Assembly (NCBI GenBank): GCA_002722455.1
Contig: PBMB01000007.1
Location: forward strand, 1-64,000
Length of the DNA stretch: 64,000 bases
Reading direction: 5' to 3'
From: Chloroflexota bacterium
GTDB lineage: Bacteria; Chloroflexota; Dehalococcoidia; Lucifugimonadales; GCA-2722455
In this document: one piece after another, positions 56,730 through 64,000 of the stretch
Layout of the letters: each line of letters starts with the position of its first letter
Numbering within the stretch: position 1 is the first letter of the stretch
Translations under genes and position numbers: made by a program
The notes under the pieces: generated by a model
What the model was told of the DNA's origin: nothing
The model's database searches: none
What the model saw: only the letters and a program-made list of their open reading frames with translations

Positions 56730-57560
56730 TCACGCAGCCATCTTATATGATTTAAATACATCTGAAGCATGTTGTACCAAATTTTCAGCATATTGATCAA
56801 TAACTGCATTATTATTAGTCATGAGCCTAGCCCATGTATGTCTCAAAACATGAGTGTTAACCCATTTCAAATCAGCCATTTTTGCATACCTTGATAAATT
56901 AAGAGTGAAACTCTTGGGAGCTATATCAAACAGTAGATCGTCAAATTGCATTTTGGTAAAAGACAAACCTTTAACTTTTAATGCAATATTAATAGTCTCC
57001 AAAATCACTTTAGGTATATATCTATGAACTACATCCCCCTTTTGAGTAACAGATTCAAGGATAATTTTTGTCCCAATAGAAAAATCAACAACTTTGATAT
57101 TTAAAACTTGTGAGCGAGTTAAACCTGTAGTAAGAATAAGCATAATAATAGCTCTATCCCTTAAACCCGCATGACTTTTAGGCAAAATACTTAACAATTT
57201 ATCAATATGGTGGCTATCCAAATATTTTGGAGATGTTTTAGAAACTTGAGGCCTTTGAATACCAATACACGGATTATTTGAAATCATACCAAGCATAACT
57301 GCGAACTTATAAAAATTTTTAAGGGAGGCTATTCGCATTGAAATAAGTCCTCTACTAGGCATTAAACCTTTGTGATCAACAGAAAAACAATATTCAGTAA
57401 CTCTAGCTTCTGTTACTAAACCAGGATCACTCTGTAAGCCTGGTCGATTAAGGAATTCTATTAAATAACGTTTATATTCCTCAGATGTACGCTTAGACTT
57501 AATTCCCCCTCTAGATAATGAAGCAGACCATAAAGATATACATTCATCCCAATTATCCAT
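56730..57560 (-). CDS. Tyrosine recombinase (Xer/integrase family) with altered Arg-I motif
   Basis: About 276 residues: a SAM-like core-binding domain (5-100) and a catalytic domain. K174 (TQKGD), H237 and R240 (HVLRHTWA), H264 (VQHASD) and nucleophile Y272 (FKSYKMAA) are present. The first catalytic Arg should lie in a GLR motif; here it reads GLTRS, so the Arg is moved by one or lost (T148, R149). GGAGG supports the ATG at 57560 (or 57563). No phage genes surround it. It could be an integrase of a reduced element or an accessory Xer-type enzyme. A loxP/dif-like 13-7-13 repeat lies 195 bp upstream. Confidence 0.8.
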   Translation of the reverse strand: MDNWDECISLWSASLSRGGIKSKRTSEEYKRYLIEFLNRPGLQSDPGLVTEARVTEYCFSVDHKGLMPSRGLISMRIASLKNFYKFAVMLGMISNNPCIGIQRPQVSKTSPKYLDSHHIDKLLSILPKSHAGLRDRAIIMLILTTGLTRSQVLNIKVVDFSIGTKIILESVTQKGDVVHRYIPKVILETINIALKVKGLSFTKMQFDDLLFDIAPKSFTLNLSRYAKMADLKWVNTHVLRHTWARLMTNNNAVIDQYAENLVQHASDVFKSYKMAA

Positions 57561-58036
57561 CATACCTCCAATATTTATTGTGTTAGACAAACATATAAAT
57601 ATTAAATCCGTCTAGGATAAATTAGTCCTTAATATAATTAGTTCTATATAAAAAATAAATAGAAAATTAAATCATTCCACCAGTAAATCTAATAAGTTTT
57701 TTTTGCAAAAAAGTATTATTTTACTTTCTCATAGTCTAATTACTACGAGTTCACAAGCTCGTATATACATTTCTTATATACGAGCTTAGATTAAACCATA
57801 TATGGATATGACGTTCTTAAATAATTAAGGTCTATATTTTTAATCTATCTAACAAAAATTATGACATCGATAAATTGTGATAATATTTTTTTCAAAAACA
57901 GCTCTTCAACTTAACATCTGTATATACAAAACTTCTGTAAAACAATATTTTCAGAAAATTAACACTCATAAGTACTTACATATTTGATATATATATCTGA
58001 TACTTTAAATAATTGTTAAATAAACAGGAAAATCAG
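57561..58036. other. Non-coding region between recombinase and HTH gene (476 bp)
   Basis: Non-coding and very AT-rich. It holds the 13-7-13 inverted repeat at 57755-57787 and must contain promoters for both divergent genes; TTGATA and TAAATA spaced by 16 bases just before 58037 are a weak candidate for the HTH gene. No tRNA-like or att-type direct repeat was seen. Confidence 0.5.
57755..57787. repeat. Perfect 13-bp inverted repeat with 7-bp spacer (candidate recombinase site)
   Basis: Arms AAGCTCGTATATA and TATATACGAGCTT are perfect complements around CATTTCT. A third partial copy of the arm (TACGAG) lies at 57744-57749. The arm-spacer geometry resembles tyrosine-recombinase core sites, and the site lies upstream of such a gene. 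No U-tract follows, so a terminator is less likely. A regulator operator is the main alternative. Confidence 0.55.
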
Positions 58037-58537
58037 ATGATATACAGTATTAAAGAAGCAGCTCAACACCTTAATGTTTCAGAAATGACTATACGTCGAA
58101 AAATAAAGTCGTCAGATTTAGAATATGTTCGAGAAAAAACCCCTCAAGGATTCATCTATCGAATCTCTATCCCTGAATCAACAGATTCTAATAATTCAAT
58201 TAATAATACTAGTAAAGAACAACTCATACATGCTAATAAAGAAATAATACTGTTGAAAAACATAATTAAATCATTAGAAGCTGATAAGGAATATTTACAT
58301 AGTCAATTAACTGATTTAATAAGGAATCAAAGAATCACCAATGCTTCTAATAATATTTCATGGTGGTCTAAATTAGCTGGCAACCATAGTAAACCACTCT
58401 CACAAATAGAAGAAAGAATTAAAATACTAGAAGAAGATTACAATAACCAATCACATCAAATTAAAACAATAGCTAATCAACAAAAACAAGATGTAACAAA
58501 AAAAAATATATCCTGGTGGCGACAAATTTTCAAATAA
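58037..58537 (+). CDS. MerR/excisionase-type HTH protein with coiled coil and repeated NISWW motif
   Basis: A 166-residue DNA-binding protein. Residues 1-45 form a winged helix of the HTH_17/excisionase type (SIKEAAQHLNVSEMTIRRKIKS, then a RISIPE wing). Residues 60-100 and 120-150 look like coiled coils. The motif NISWW occurs twice, at 106-110 and 157-161, each followed by basic residues, which might anchor the protein to membrane or partner. AGGA seven bases before the ATG at 58037 fixes the start. Divergent from the recombinase; it may regulate it or act as its directionality factor (inference). Confidence 0.75.
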   Translation: MIYSIKEAAQHLNVSEMTIRRKIKSSDLEYVREKTPQGFIYRISIPESTDSNNSINNTSKEQLIHANKEIILLKNIIKSLEADKEYLHSQLTDLIRNQRITNASNNISWWSKLAGNHSKPLSQIEERIKILEEDYNNQSHQIKTIANQQKQDVTKKNISWWRQIFK

Positions 58538-58594
58538 AATGCTTATGATATGGATTTCAAATATTACTTAAACACTTAACAGGAGGCAACCGAA

Positions 58595-59449
58595 GTGTCC
58601 CAACAAAAACATCGAATACTAAGTATAAATGCCCACCCCCATGATTTTACTCACTCTGCTGGAACATTAGGCATACATGTCGAAAAAGGAGATCACGTCA
58701 CAGTAGTTTCTGTTACGTCTGGTGCTTTTACTCACAATGAAGAACTCCGCGACGAATTACTTAAAAATAAAGATAAACAAGATACATCAATAGTAAATGT
58801 CAATATTGACAAAATTTCTAAATCAAAAACTCAAGAATTAGAGAAAGCATGTAATATTTTTGGAATTACTGATGTTAGAATGCTCGGTTATCCCCAGCCT
58901 TTTAGAGTCCAGGATTTCCCTCAATCGATAGATTCCATCTCAGAAATTATTACAGAAATAAAACCTACCATCCTTATTATGCAAAGTCCTTTTGACAGAG
59001 ACATTAGAGGATATACGAGCATAGGATTATTAGCCAATGATCATGCTCAAACCGCACTAGCTACAATTGAAGCTCAAACTTTAGCTAGTTCAGGAAGAAC
59101 AGGAAACCCTCCTCACTCTATAGCAACTACACTATACCCTGGAGTTTATTTTCAACGCAATGAATATGATTTTATAGTAGATGTTAGTAACTGGTTTGAA
59201 AAAAGAATTCAAGCAGAAGATCAATACATTTCTCAAGGTCATACTCCAGAATGGTCAAAAAGAAGAATGTTGGTAGGCCTTGGAGAAGTAGGCTGGTATT
59301 CAGGAAATCTTTATGGAGAAGCATTCGTACGGTCAAAAGCTGAAACAGTATCAAGTATCCCTGTATCTGATTTAACAATGGAAAGAGCAAACGAACCATT
59401 TGAGAAACAACGTGATAGAATCGTCGGCAGCAAAGGTCGGGATTTTTAA
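58595..59449 (+). CDS. PIG-L (LmbE)-family deacetylase with HPHD motif
   Basis: A 284-residue LmbE-like protein of Rossmann-like fold. The family motif AHPDD appears as AHPHD (H14, H16, D17): zinc ligands H14 and D17 are kept but the general-base Asp is His. VTVVSVTSGAFTH and ANDHAQTALATIEA (third zinc His candidate) follow the family order. Family members deacetylate GlcNAc-type or mycothiol-type substrates. Starts at GTG with GGAGG upstream. Function may be altered from simple deacetylation. Confidence 0.8.
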   Translation: MSQQKHRILSINAHPHDFTHSAGTLGIHVEKGDHVTVVSVTSGAFTHNEELRDELLKNKDKQDTSIVNVNIDKISKSKTQELEKACNIFGITDVRMLGYPQPFRVQDFPQSIDSISEIITEIKPTILIMQSPFDRDIRGYTSIGLLANDHAQTALATIEAQTLASSGRTGNPPHSIATTLYPGVYFQRNEYDFIVDVSNWFEKRIQAEDQYISQGHTPEWSKRRMLVGLGEVGWYSGNLYGEAFVRSKAETVSSIPVSDLTMERANEPFEKQRDRIVGSKGRDF

Positions 59450-59595
59450 ACCAACTATTTAGTGAGTCAAATATCTCTCTATACTAGGTTTAGTATTGAA
59501 AAATATCATCAGTTATATCTAAATACTTATTGAAAATAGTATTAGAAATAGACTAAATAAGCTGATATACTTAATCTAGAATTCTCCTAAATATT

Positions 59596-60789
59596 ATGGA
59601 TAAAAATATCAACTCAAAGACAAAAATTATAGTTGGCGTACCCAATGAATACTTTATAGAAGAACATATGGTTGCAGCTACACCATCTTCAGTAGCCCAG
59701 CTTACTAAAATAGGATTAGATGTAATTATTGAGCAAGGTGCAGGAAAAAAATCTGGATTTCCTGATAAAGAATATCAAAAAGCAGGTGCATCAATTGTTA
59801 AAACAAGAAAAGACGTTTTTTTAAAAGCAAATATTGTTACTCAAGTAAATCCTCCTGCTGACGATGTACATAAAAAAGAATCATCGTTAAATTTACTTAC
59901 AAAAAATCAAGTAATTATTGGATTTTTAAATCCATTAATTGAATTAACTAATATGACTCAGCTTGCATCTAAAGGTGTTACTTCTCTAGCAATGGAAATG
60001 ATACCACGAATTACTCGAGCTCAAAATATGGATGCACTAAGTTCAATGGCAAATTTAGCTGGATACAAAGCAGTGATCCTTGCTGCTAATTATCTACCTC
60101 ACATATTTCCTTTAATGATGACAGCATCAGGTACAATAAGACCTGCAAAAGTTCTTGTCCTCGGTGCAGGAGTGGCAGGACTCCAGGCAATCGCCACAGC
60201 CAAACGCCTGGGTGCTATTGTATACGGATACGATATTCGCCCTATTGTAAAAGAACAAGTTGAAAGTTTAGGGGCACGTTTCTTGAAAACAATACCCGAT
60301 GAAAAAACTAATACAGAAACTAAAGATGGGTATGCACAAAGTATGTCTGAAGATTTTTATTCAAAACAACGTGAGTTATTAAGTAATATTGCTAAAGAGA
60401 CAGACGTTATAATTACAACAGCTGCAATCCCTGGGAAAAAAGCTCCAGTTTTAATAAATAAAGAAATGGTGGAACTAATGCCAGAAGGATCGGTTATAGT
60501 TGACTTAGCTGCTGCTAATGGCGGTAATTGTGAACTGACAAAAGCAAATGAAATAATAAATGAACACAATGTTACCATTATTGGAACCACAAAAATACAA
60601 TCTGCAGTACCTAAAGATGCTAGCCAAATGTACAGCCAAAATATTACCAATATTCTTCTAGAAATAATTAAAGATGGAGACATTAATATTGATATGGAAA
60701 ATCCGATCATCTCAAACATTATAATTACTAAAGATGGAAATATAGTAAATACACGAATCCAGCAATTAATTGAAGAAAATATACAATAA
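59596..60789 (+). CDS. pntAA: NAD(P) transhydrogenase, alpha subunit part 1 (domain I, NAD-binding)
   Basis: A 397-residue soluble domain I of the proton-translocating transhydrogenase. It has VGVPNEYFIEEHMVAATP at the start, the RAQNMDALSSMANLAGYKA loop, the Rossmann motif VLVLGAGVAGLQAIATAKRLGA with YGYDIRP, and the mobile loop near residue 220. It moves hydride from NADH to the partner's NADP site. First of three genes. The next starts directly after its stop. Confidence 0.95.
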   Translation: MDKNINSKTKIIVGVPNEYFIEEHMVAATPSSVAQLTKIGLDVIIEQGAGKKSGFPDKEYQKAGASIVKTRKDVFLKANIVTQVNPPADDVHKKESSLNLLTKNQVIIGFLNPLIELTNMTQLASKGVTSLAMEMIPRITRAQNMDALSSMANLAGYKAVILAANYLPHIFPLMMTASGTIRPAKVLVLGAGVAGLQAIATAKRLGAIVYGYDIRPIVKEQVESLGARFLKTIPDEKTNTETKDGYAQSMSEDFYSKQRELLSNIAKETDVIITTAAIPGKKAPVLINKEMVELMPEGSVIVDLAAANGGNCELTKANEIINEHNVTIIGTTKIQSAVPKDASQMYSQNITNILLEIIKDGDINIDMENPIISNIIITKDGNIVNTRIQQLIEENIQ

Positions 60790-61071
60790 ATGGAAGCCAT
60801 AATTTTTGCCATAACTGTCTTTATTTTAGCCATCTTTTTAGGAGTTGAGCTCATTAATAAAGTCCCTCCTATACTCCATACTCCTCTTATGTCTGGAGCA
60901 AACGCAATTTCTGGTATTACTATCGTCGGTGCACTAATTGCTGCTGGATCGGACAATCAGATAATCGGTACTATATTCGGTTTCATCGCAGTTGTATTTG
61001 CTACGATAAATGTTGTAGGAGGATTTGCTGTAACGCATCGTATGCTATATATGTTTAGGAAACGAAAATAA
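60790..61071 (+). CDS. pntAB: NAD(P) transhydrogenase, alpha subunit part 2 (membrane)
   Basis: A 93-residue membrane subunit with three to four helices and the conserved KVPPILHTPLMSGANAISGI segment. It begins one base after the pntAA stop and its stop overlaps the pntB ATG, so the three are translated as a coupled set. This split arrangement is known in Rhodospirillum and other bacteria. Confidence 0.95.
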   Translation: MEAIIFAITVFILAIFLGVELINKVPPILHTPLMSGANAISGITIVGALIAAGSDNQIIGTIFGFIAVVFATINVVGGFAVTHRMLYMFRKRK

Positions 61072-62477
61072 TGGATAACTTTATAAATATTGTTAACCTA
61101 ATATATTTGGCTAGTGCAATACTTTTCATAGTAGGACTAAAGAACTTATCAAGTCCCTCAACAGCAGTAAGAGGTAATCTCCTTGCAGCAACAGGTATGT
61201 TGATTGCTATCATCGTTACTTTACTTAATCAGAAAATCATAACTTATGAAATAATTATTATTGGTATTATTTTAGGTGCACTAATAGGAACAATCACGGC
61301 TGTAAAAGTACCTATGACAGCAATGCCACAGTTTGTAGCATCATTAAATGGATTTGGTGGTGGTGCTTCAACACTAGTTGCATCAAGTGCATTGATTTCC
61401 ATTATTAACCAAAACCAAGATCCAACTTATTACTTTTCTATTTCTACCATTTTTTCTGTAATAATAGGAAGTGTTACATTTTTTGGTAGTATACTTGCAT
61501 TTGGTAAGCTTCAGGGGCTTATATCCGAAAAACCAATATTATTTTTTGGACGTCATGTAATAATTATTCTATTAATTATTATAACTATAACTTTGGGTAT
61601 CCTAGTTATACTTAATCCGTCTAACTTAATTTTCCTTTGCATACTGATTGCTTCAGCTGGAATCCTTGGATTATTATTAGTAATCCCTATTGGTGGAGCT
61701 GATATGCCTGTAGTCATATCTCTACTTAATTCATATTCGGGACTTGCTGCAGCAGCAACAGGATTTGTTCTAGAAAATAACCTACTTATCATCTCTGGGT
61801 CATTAGTTGGTGCTGCCGGATTAATTCTTACAAATTTAATGTGTAAGGCTATGAATCGATCACTTAAAAATGTTCTTTTTGGAGGACTAGGTGCTGTAGC
61901 TACAACTCAAGATGATTCAGCTGAAGATGTGTATGAAGGAAAAGTAAAATCTTCTTCCTCAGAAGAAATAGCATTGCTTTTAGACAGTGCTAATAGGGTG
62001 ATTATTGTTCCAGGTTATGGTATGGCTGTTGCTCAAGCCCAACATGCAATACGTGAACTCTCAAACATTTTGGAATCAAAAAATATTAATGTAGACTACG
62101 CTATACATCCTGTTGCAGGTAGAATGCCAGGACATATGAATGTTCTTCTTGCTGATGCTGATATTCCATACGAAAAATTAAAAGAAATGGATGAAATAAA
62201 TCCTCAGTTTAAAGAAACTGATGTAGTCATTATCATTGGGGCAAATGATGTAGTCAATCCTGTTGCTAATGAATCTAACGATCCATCAAACCCCATTGCT
62301 GGTATGCCTATACTCGAAGTAACTGAAGCACAAGTAATAGTTGTAATAAAAAGAAGTCTTAGCCCTGGATTTGCCGGAATACCTAATCCATTATTTGCTG
62401 CAGACAATACCCTTATGTTATTTGCTGATGCCAAACAAGCAGCTCTAGATCTCACTACATCGATGAAAAACTTGTAA
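61071..62477 (+). CDS. pntB: NAD(P) transhydrogenase, beta subunit
   Basis: A 468-residue subunit: about nine membrane helices to residue 260 that carry the proton path, then the NADP-binding domain III with VIIVPGYGMAVAQAQHAIREL, HPVAGRMPGHMNVLLAD and GANDVVNPVA. Uses the proton gradient to reduce NADP with NADH. It pairs naturally with the NADH-producing formate dehydrogenase in this genome. Confidence 0.96.
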   Translation: MDNFINIVNLIYLASAILFIVGLKNLSSPSTAVRGNLLAATGMLIAIIVTLLNQKIITYEIIIIGIILGALIGTITAVKVPMTAMPQFVASLNGFGGGASTLVASSALISIINQNQDPTYYFSISTIFSVIIGSVTFFGSILAFGKLQGLISEKPILFFGRHVIIILLIIITITLGILVILNPSNLIFLCILIASAGILGLLLVIPIGGADMPVVISLLNSYSGLAAAATGFVLENNLLIISGSLVGAAGLILTNLMCKAMNRSLKNVLFGGLGAVATTQDDSAEDVYEGKVKSSSSEEIALLLDSANRVIIVPGYGMAVAQAQHAIRELSNILESKNINVDYAIHPVAGRMPGHMNVLLADADIPYEKLKEMDEINPQFKETDVVIIIGANDVVNPVANESNDPSNPIAGMPILEVTEAQVIVVIKRSLSPGFAGIPNPLFAADNTLMLFADAKQAALDLTTSMKNL

Positions 62478-62496
62478 AATTATCTTAAATTAAGTG

Positions 62497-62502
62497 TATA
62501 AT
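62497..62502 (+). promoter_or_regulatory. Candidate -10 box for the prolidase-like gene
   Basis: A perfect TATAAT 30 bases before the ATG at 62533. The -35 match upstream is weak (TTGTAA at 19 bases). It suggests that this gene has its own promoter apart from the pnt operon. Confidence 0.4.
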
Positions 62503-62532
62503 ACCCTAATGTAAATATACGTAAACACACTT

Positions 62533-63768
62533 ATGCCTGACAGTAAACTTAAACTAATCCAAGGGAATTTACTTATCGATGGTAAGAGTACTAATCCAAT
62601 AGAAAAAGGTGCAGTACTCATCAAAAATAATACTATACTAGAAATAGGTTCACCTGAAATAATCACACCAAGTGATAAAAATTCATTTGAAATATTTGAT
62701 TTCTCTGATAAAACAATTCTCCCAGGATTAGTAGACTGCCATGTACATCTTAATGGATTTGGTGATGGTCGAACTGGAGATGATCTTGCTTTATTACCAG
62801 ATGAAATCCTCACACTTCAATCTGCAAAAAATGCTCGTGAATCCCTCTTATCAGGAGTCACAACCGCAAGAGATTGTGGTGCCAAGAATCTAACCACATT
62901 CATGCTAAGAAAAGCTATTAATCAAGGAATTACTATAGGTCCTCGTCTAATATTATCTGGACGCGCTATTGCAATTATAGGCGGACATTTAAGTTATTTT
63001 GGTGAAGAGGTAACCGGAAATGATGAATGTAGAGCTGCTGTACGACAATTAATAAAAGAAGGCTCTGATTTCATCAAAATAACAGCGACAGGAGGAAGTA
63101 CTGCTACATCCTATCCTTGGAGACCATCGTTTACAACAGAAGAAATTCGTACTATTTGTGAAGAAGCCCATAAATTTGGCAAACTTGTATCTGCACATTG
63201 TGTTTCTTCTGAAGGTATTTCTAATTCGCTAGACGGTGGAGTTGATCAAATAATTCATTGTTTGTTTAGAGAACCCGATGGTAGTCCTAAATACCGTCCT
63301 GATCTCACTCAAAAAATAATCGACAAAAATATATTCGTAAATGCAACAATACACCAAGGTCTTGAAAGTTTAAATAACTTAATCCTGTATCAAAATAATA
63401 CAAAAGAAGAAAAGAATGCTATTAAAAAACTACAGGAAGAACATTCTGTACGATTAGAACATTGTTTACGTATGAAAGATGCTGGTGTCAAATTTGTATG
63501 CGGTTCAGATGCATCTTGGCAACAATATAAACTCGGTCAATTCTATAAAGAAATTGTTGCTCATACTACTATAGGGTTGTCTCCAATAGAATCAATTATT
63601 TCTGCAACATTAGATTCAGCAATCGCATGTGGGGTTGATGATCAGGTTGGTAGTATCGAAAAAGGTAAAAAGGCTGACTTAATCATTGTAAATGGTAATC
63701 CTCTTAATAATATCGAAAACATTAAAAATGTTGATACTGTATTTTTGGACGGTATTGCAGTTAACTAA
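62533..63768 (+). CDS. Amidohydrolase, prolidase/imidazolonepropionase-like
   Basis: A 411-residue amidohydrolase: LPGLVDCHVHLNGFG (HxH), FIKITATGGSTA with the carboxylatable Lys near residue 181, VSAHCVSSEG and QIIHCLF (metal His), and FVCGSDASW (catalytic Asp). This is the pattern of the Zn-dependent prolidase/carboxypeptidase group that cleaves N-acyl amino acids or Xaa-Pro dipeptides. The C-terminal beta-sandwich ends VGSIEKGKKADLIIVNGNP. Follows the pnt operon by about 55 bp. Confidence 0.85.
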   Translation: MPDSKLKLIQGNLLIDGKSTNPIEKGAVLIKNNTILEIGSPEIITPSDKNSFEIFDFSDKTILPGLVDCHVHLNGFGDGRTGDDLALLPDEILTLQSAKNARESLLSGVTTARDCGAKNLTTFMLRKAINQGITIGPRLILSGRAIAIIGGHLSYFGEEVTGNDECRAAVRQLIKEGSDFIKITATGGSTATSYPWRPSFTTEEIRTICEEAHKFGKLVSAHCVSSEGISNSLDGGVDQIIHCLFREPDGSPKYRPDLTQKIIDKNIFVNATIHQGLESLNNLILYQNNTKEEKNAIKKLQEEHSVRLEHCLRMKDAGVKFVCGSDASWQQYKLGQFYKEIVAHTTIGLSPIESIISATLDSAIACGVDDQVGSIEKGKKADLIIVNGNPLNNIENIKNVDTVFLDGIAVN

Positions 63769-63775
63769 ATAGTAT

Positions 63776-64000
63776 TTAGGTTAACTGTTTCCAATTCTTT
63801 CCCTCATCATCAAATCGTCTGTGTAAATCTAATATCGTAGAATTAGAAATAGGTAATTCTTTTTCAATTATTTTAACATTTTCAATAAGATGCTCAGAGT
63901 TAGTCGTACCTATGATAGCAGTATCAATTTCTTCATGTCCTAATACGAACCCTATAGATAACACAAATCTGTCCTCAGGTGAATCCACAACAGGACCTAG
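63776..64000 (-). CDS. Aldo/keto reductase, C-terminal part (cut by window edge)
   Basis: The frame is open to the last base of the window. The 74 residues seen include LSIGFVLGHEEIDTAIIGTT and NSEHLIENVKIIEKELP, the cofactor-binding GTT strand and the end helix of the aldo/keto reductase barrel (NADPH-dependent). Catalytic Tyr/Lys/His/Asp lie outside the window. Converges on the amidohydrolase gene with 7 bp between stops. Confidence 0.75.
   Translation of the reverse strand, partial: LGPVVDSPEDRFVLSIGFVLGHEEIDTAIIGTTNSEHLIENVKIIEKELPISNSTILDLHRRFDDEGKNWKQLT

Noticed and set aside
57692-57707. TTTTTTGCAAAAAA palindrome
   Set aside because: Simple AT-tract palindrome in an AT-rich gap with no companion signals; not convincing as a terminator or operator.
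60357-60956. A 199-codon open frame on the minus strand
   Set aside because: Antisense shadow across pntAA/pntAB, which are firmly identified; it has no ribosome site.

Overview
The window is a low-GC, densely coded bacterial chromosome segment. It carries a 16S rRNA gene, one tRNA and about 60 protein genes, most with clear GGAGG-type ribosome sites matching the anti-Shine-Dalgarno end of the 16S. No phage, plasmid, IS or CRISPR structure is visible. Gene content points to a marine Chloroflexota of the SAR202 type (class Dehalococcoidia): two mandelate-racemase/enolase-superfamily genes, two phytanoyl-CoA dioxygenases, a type I sulfatase, a ring-cleavage-type VOC protein, a deazaflavin (F420)-type reductase, several amidohydrolases, and a 16S gene not linked to 23S/5S. 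This placement is inference; a 16S search would settle it.

Layout. 1-5.9 kb: a GH32 beta-fructosidase homologue, a zinc-ribbon protein and a three-gene DUF1501 / NHL beta-propeller / DUF1800 cassette, all on the minus strand. 6-9.2 kb: an enolase-superfamily gene converging on a minus-strand 16S-tRNA-Ala(UGC) unit with its own promoter. 9.3-11.9 kb: a 2-hydroxyacid dehydrogenase and a TIM-barrel putative glycosidase. 11.9-16.4 kb: a cysteinyl-tRNA synthetase fused to a glycosyltransferase-2 domain, then groES-groEL under a promoter carrying a diverged CIRCE operator. 16.5-24.1 kb, plus strand: aquaporin, amidohydrolase, small unknown protein, phytanoyl-CoA dioxygenase, 3-dehydroquinate dehydratase with a decayed shikimate-dehydrogenase-like tail, TlpA-type lipoprotein, sugar isomerase-like protein and glutaminyl-tRNA synthetase. 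24.2-28.3 kb: ribosomal protein S18, histidine phosphatase, F420-type reductase, VOC dioxygenase and sulfatase.

28.6-33.3 kb: a heterodimeric ABC exporter with textbook asymmetric ATP sites, then a small membrane protein and a P-loop kinase-like protein. 33.3-42.4 kb: a second enolase-superfamily dehydratase with a zinc alcohol dehydrogenase, DUF4395, a double GNAT protein, ferrochelatase, a PfkB kinase, a methyltransferase, NIPSNAP, a glutaredoxin and a DapA-family aldolase. 42.4-50.4 kb, minus strand: a large membrane protein with three internal repeats, NAD-dependent formate dehydrogenase, cupin, sugar isomerase, threonine dehydratase-type PLP enzyme, membrane protein and CehA/McbA-type metallohydrolase. 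50.5-56.7 kb: lactonase, N-acyl-D-amino-acid deacylase, second phytanoyl-CoA dioxygenase, DMT exporter, YhfC-like membrane protein and RraA-like protein.

56.7-58.5 kb holds a tyrosine recombinase with an altered Arg-I motif and a MerR/excisionase-type HTH protein, separated by a 475-bp non-coding gap that contains a perfect 13-7-13 inverted repeat. 58.6-64 kb: a PIG-L deacetylase with a changed catalytic motif, the three-gene proton-translocating transhydrogenase operon, a prolidase-like amidohydrolase and the end of an aldo/keto reductase.

Taken together the segment mixes housekeeping genes with a dispersed set of catabolic enzymes for sugar acids, sulfate esters, N-acyl or cyclic amides and one-carbon units. 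Reducing equivalents from such oxidations (for example formate to CO2 with NADH) could be balanced by the transhydrogenase. The most unusual items are the CysRS-GT2 fusion, the recombinase with its nearby 13-7-13 repeat, the decayed AroD-AroE fusion, the leaderless DUF1501/NHL/DUF1800 cassette and the PIG-L protein with an HPHD motif.
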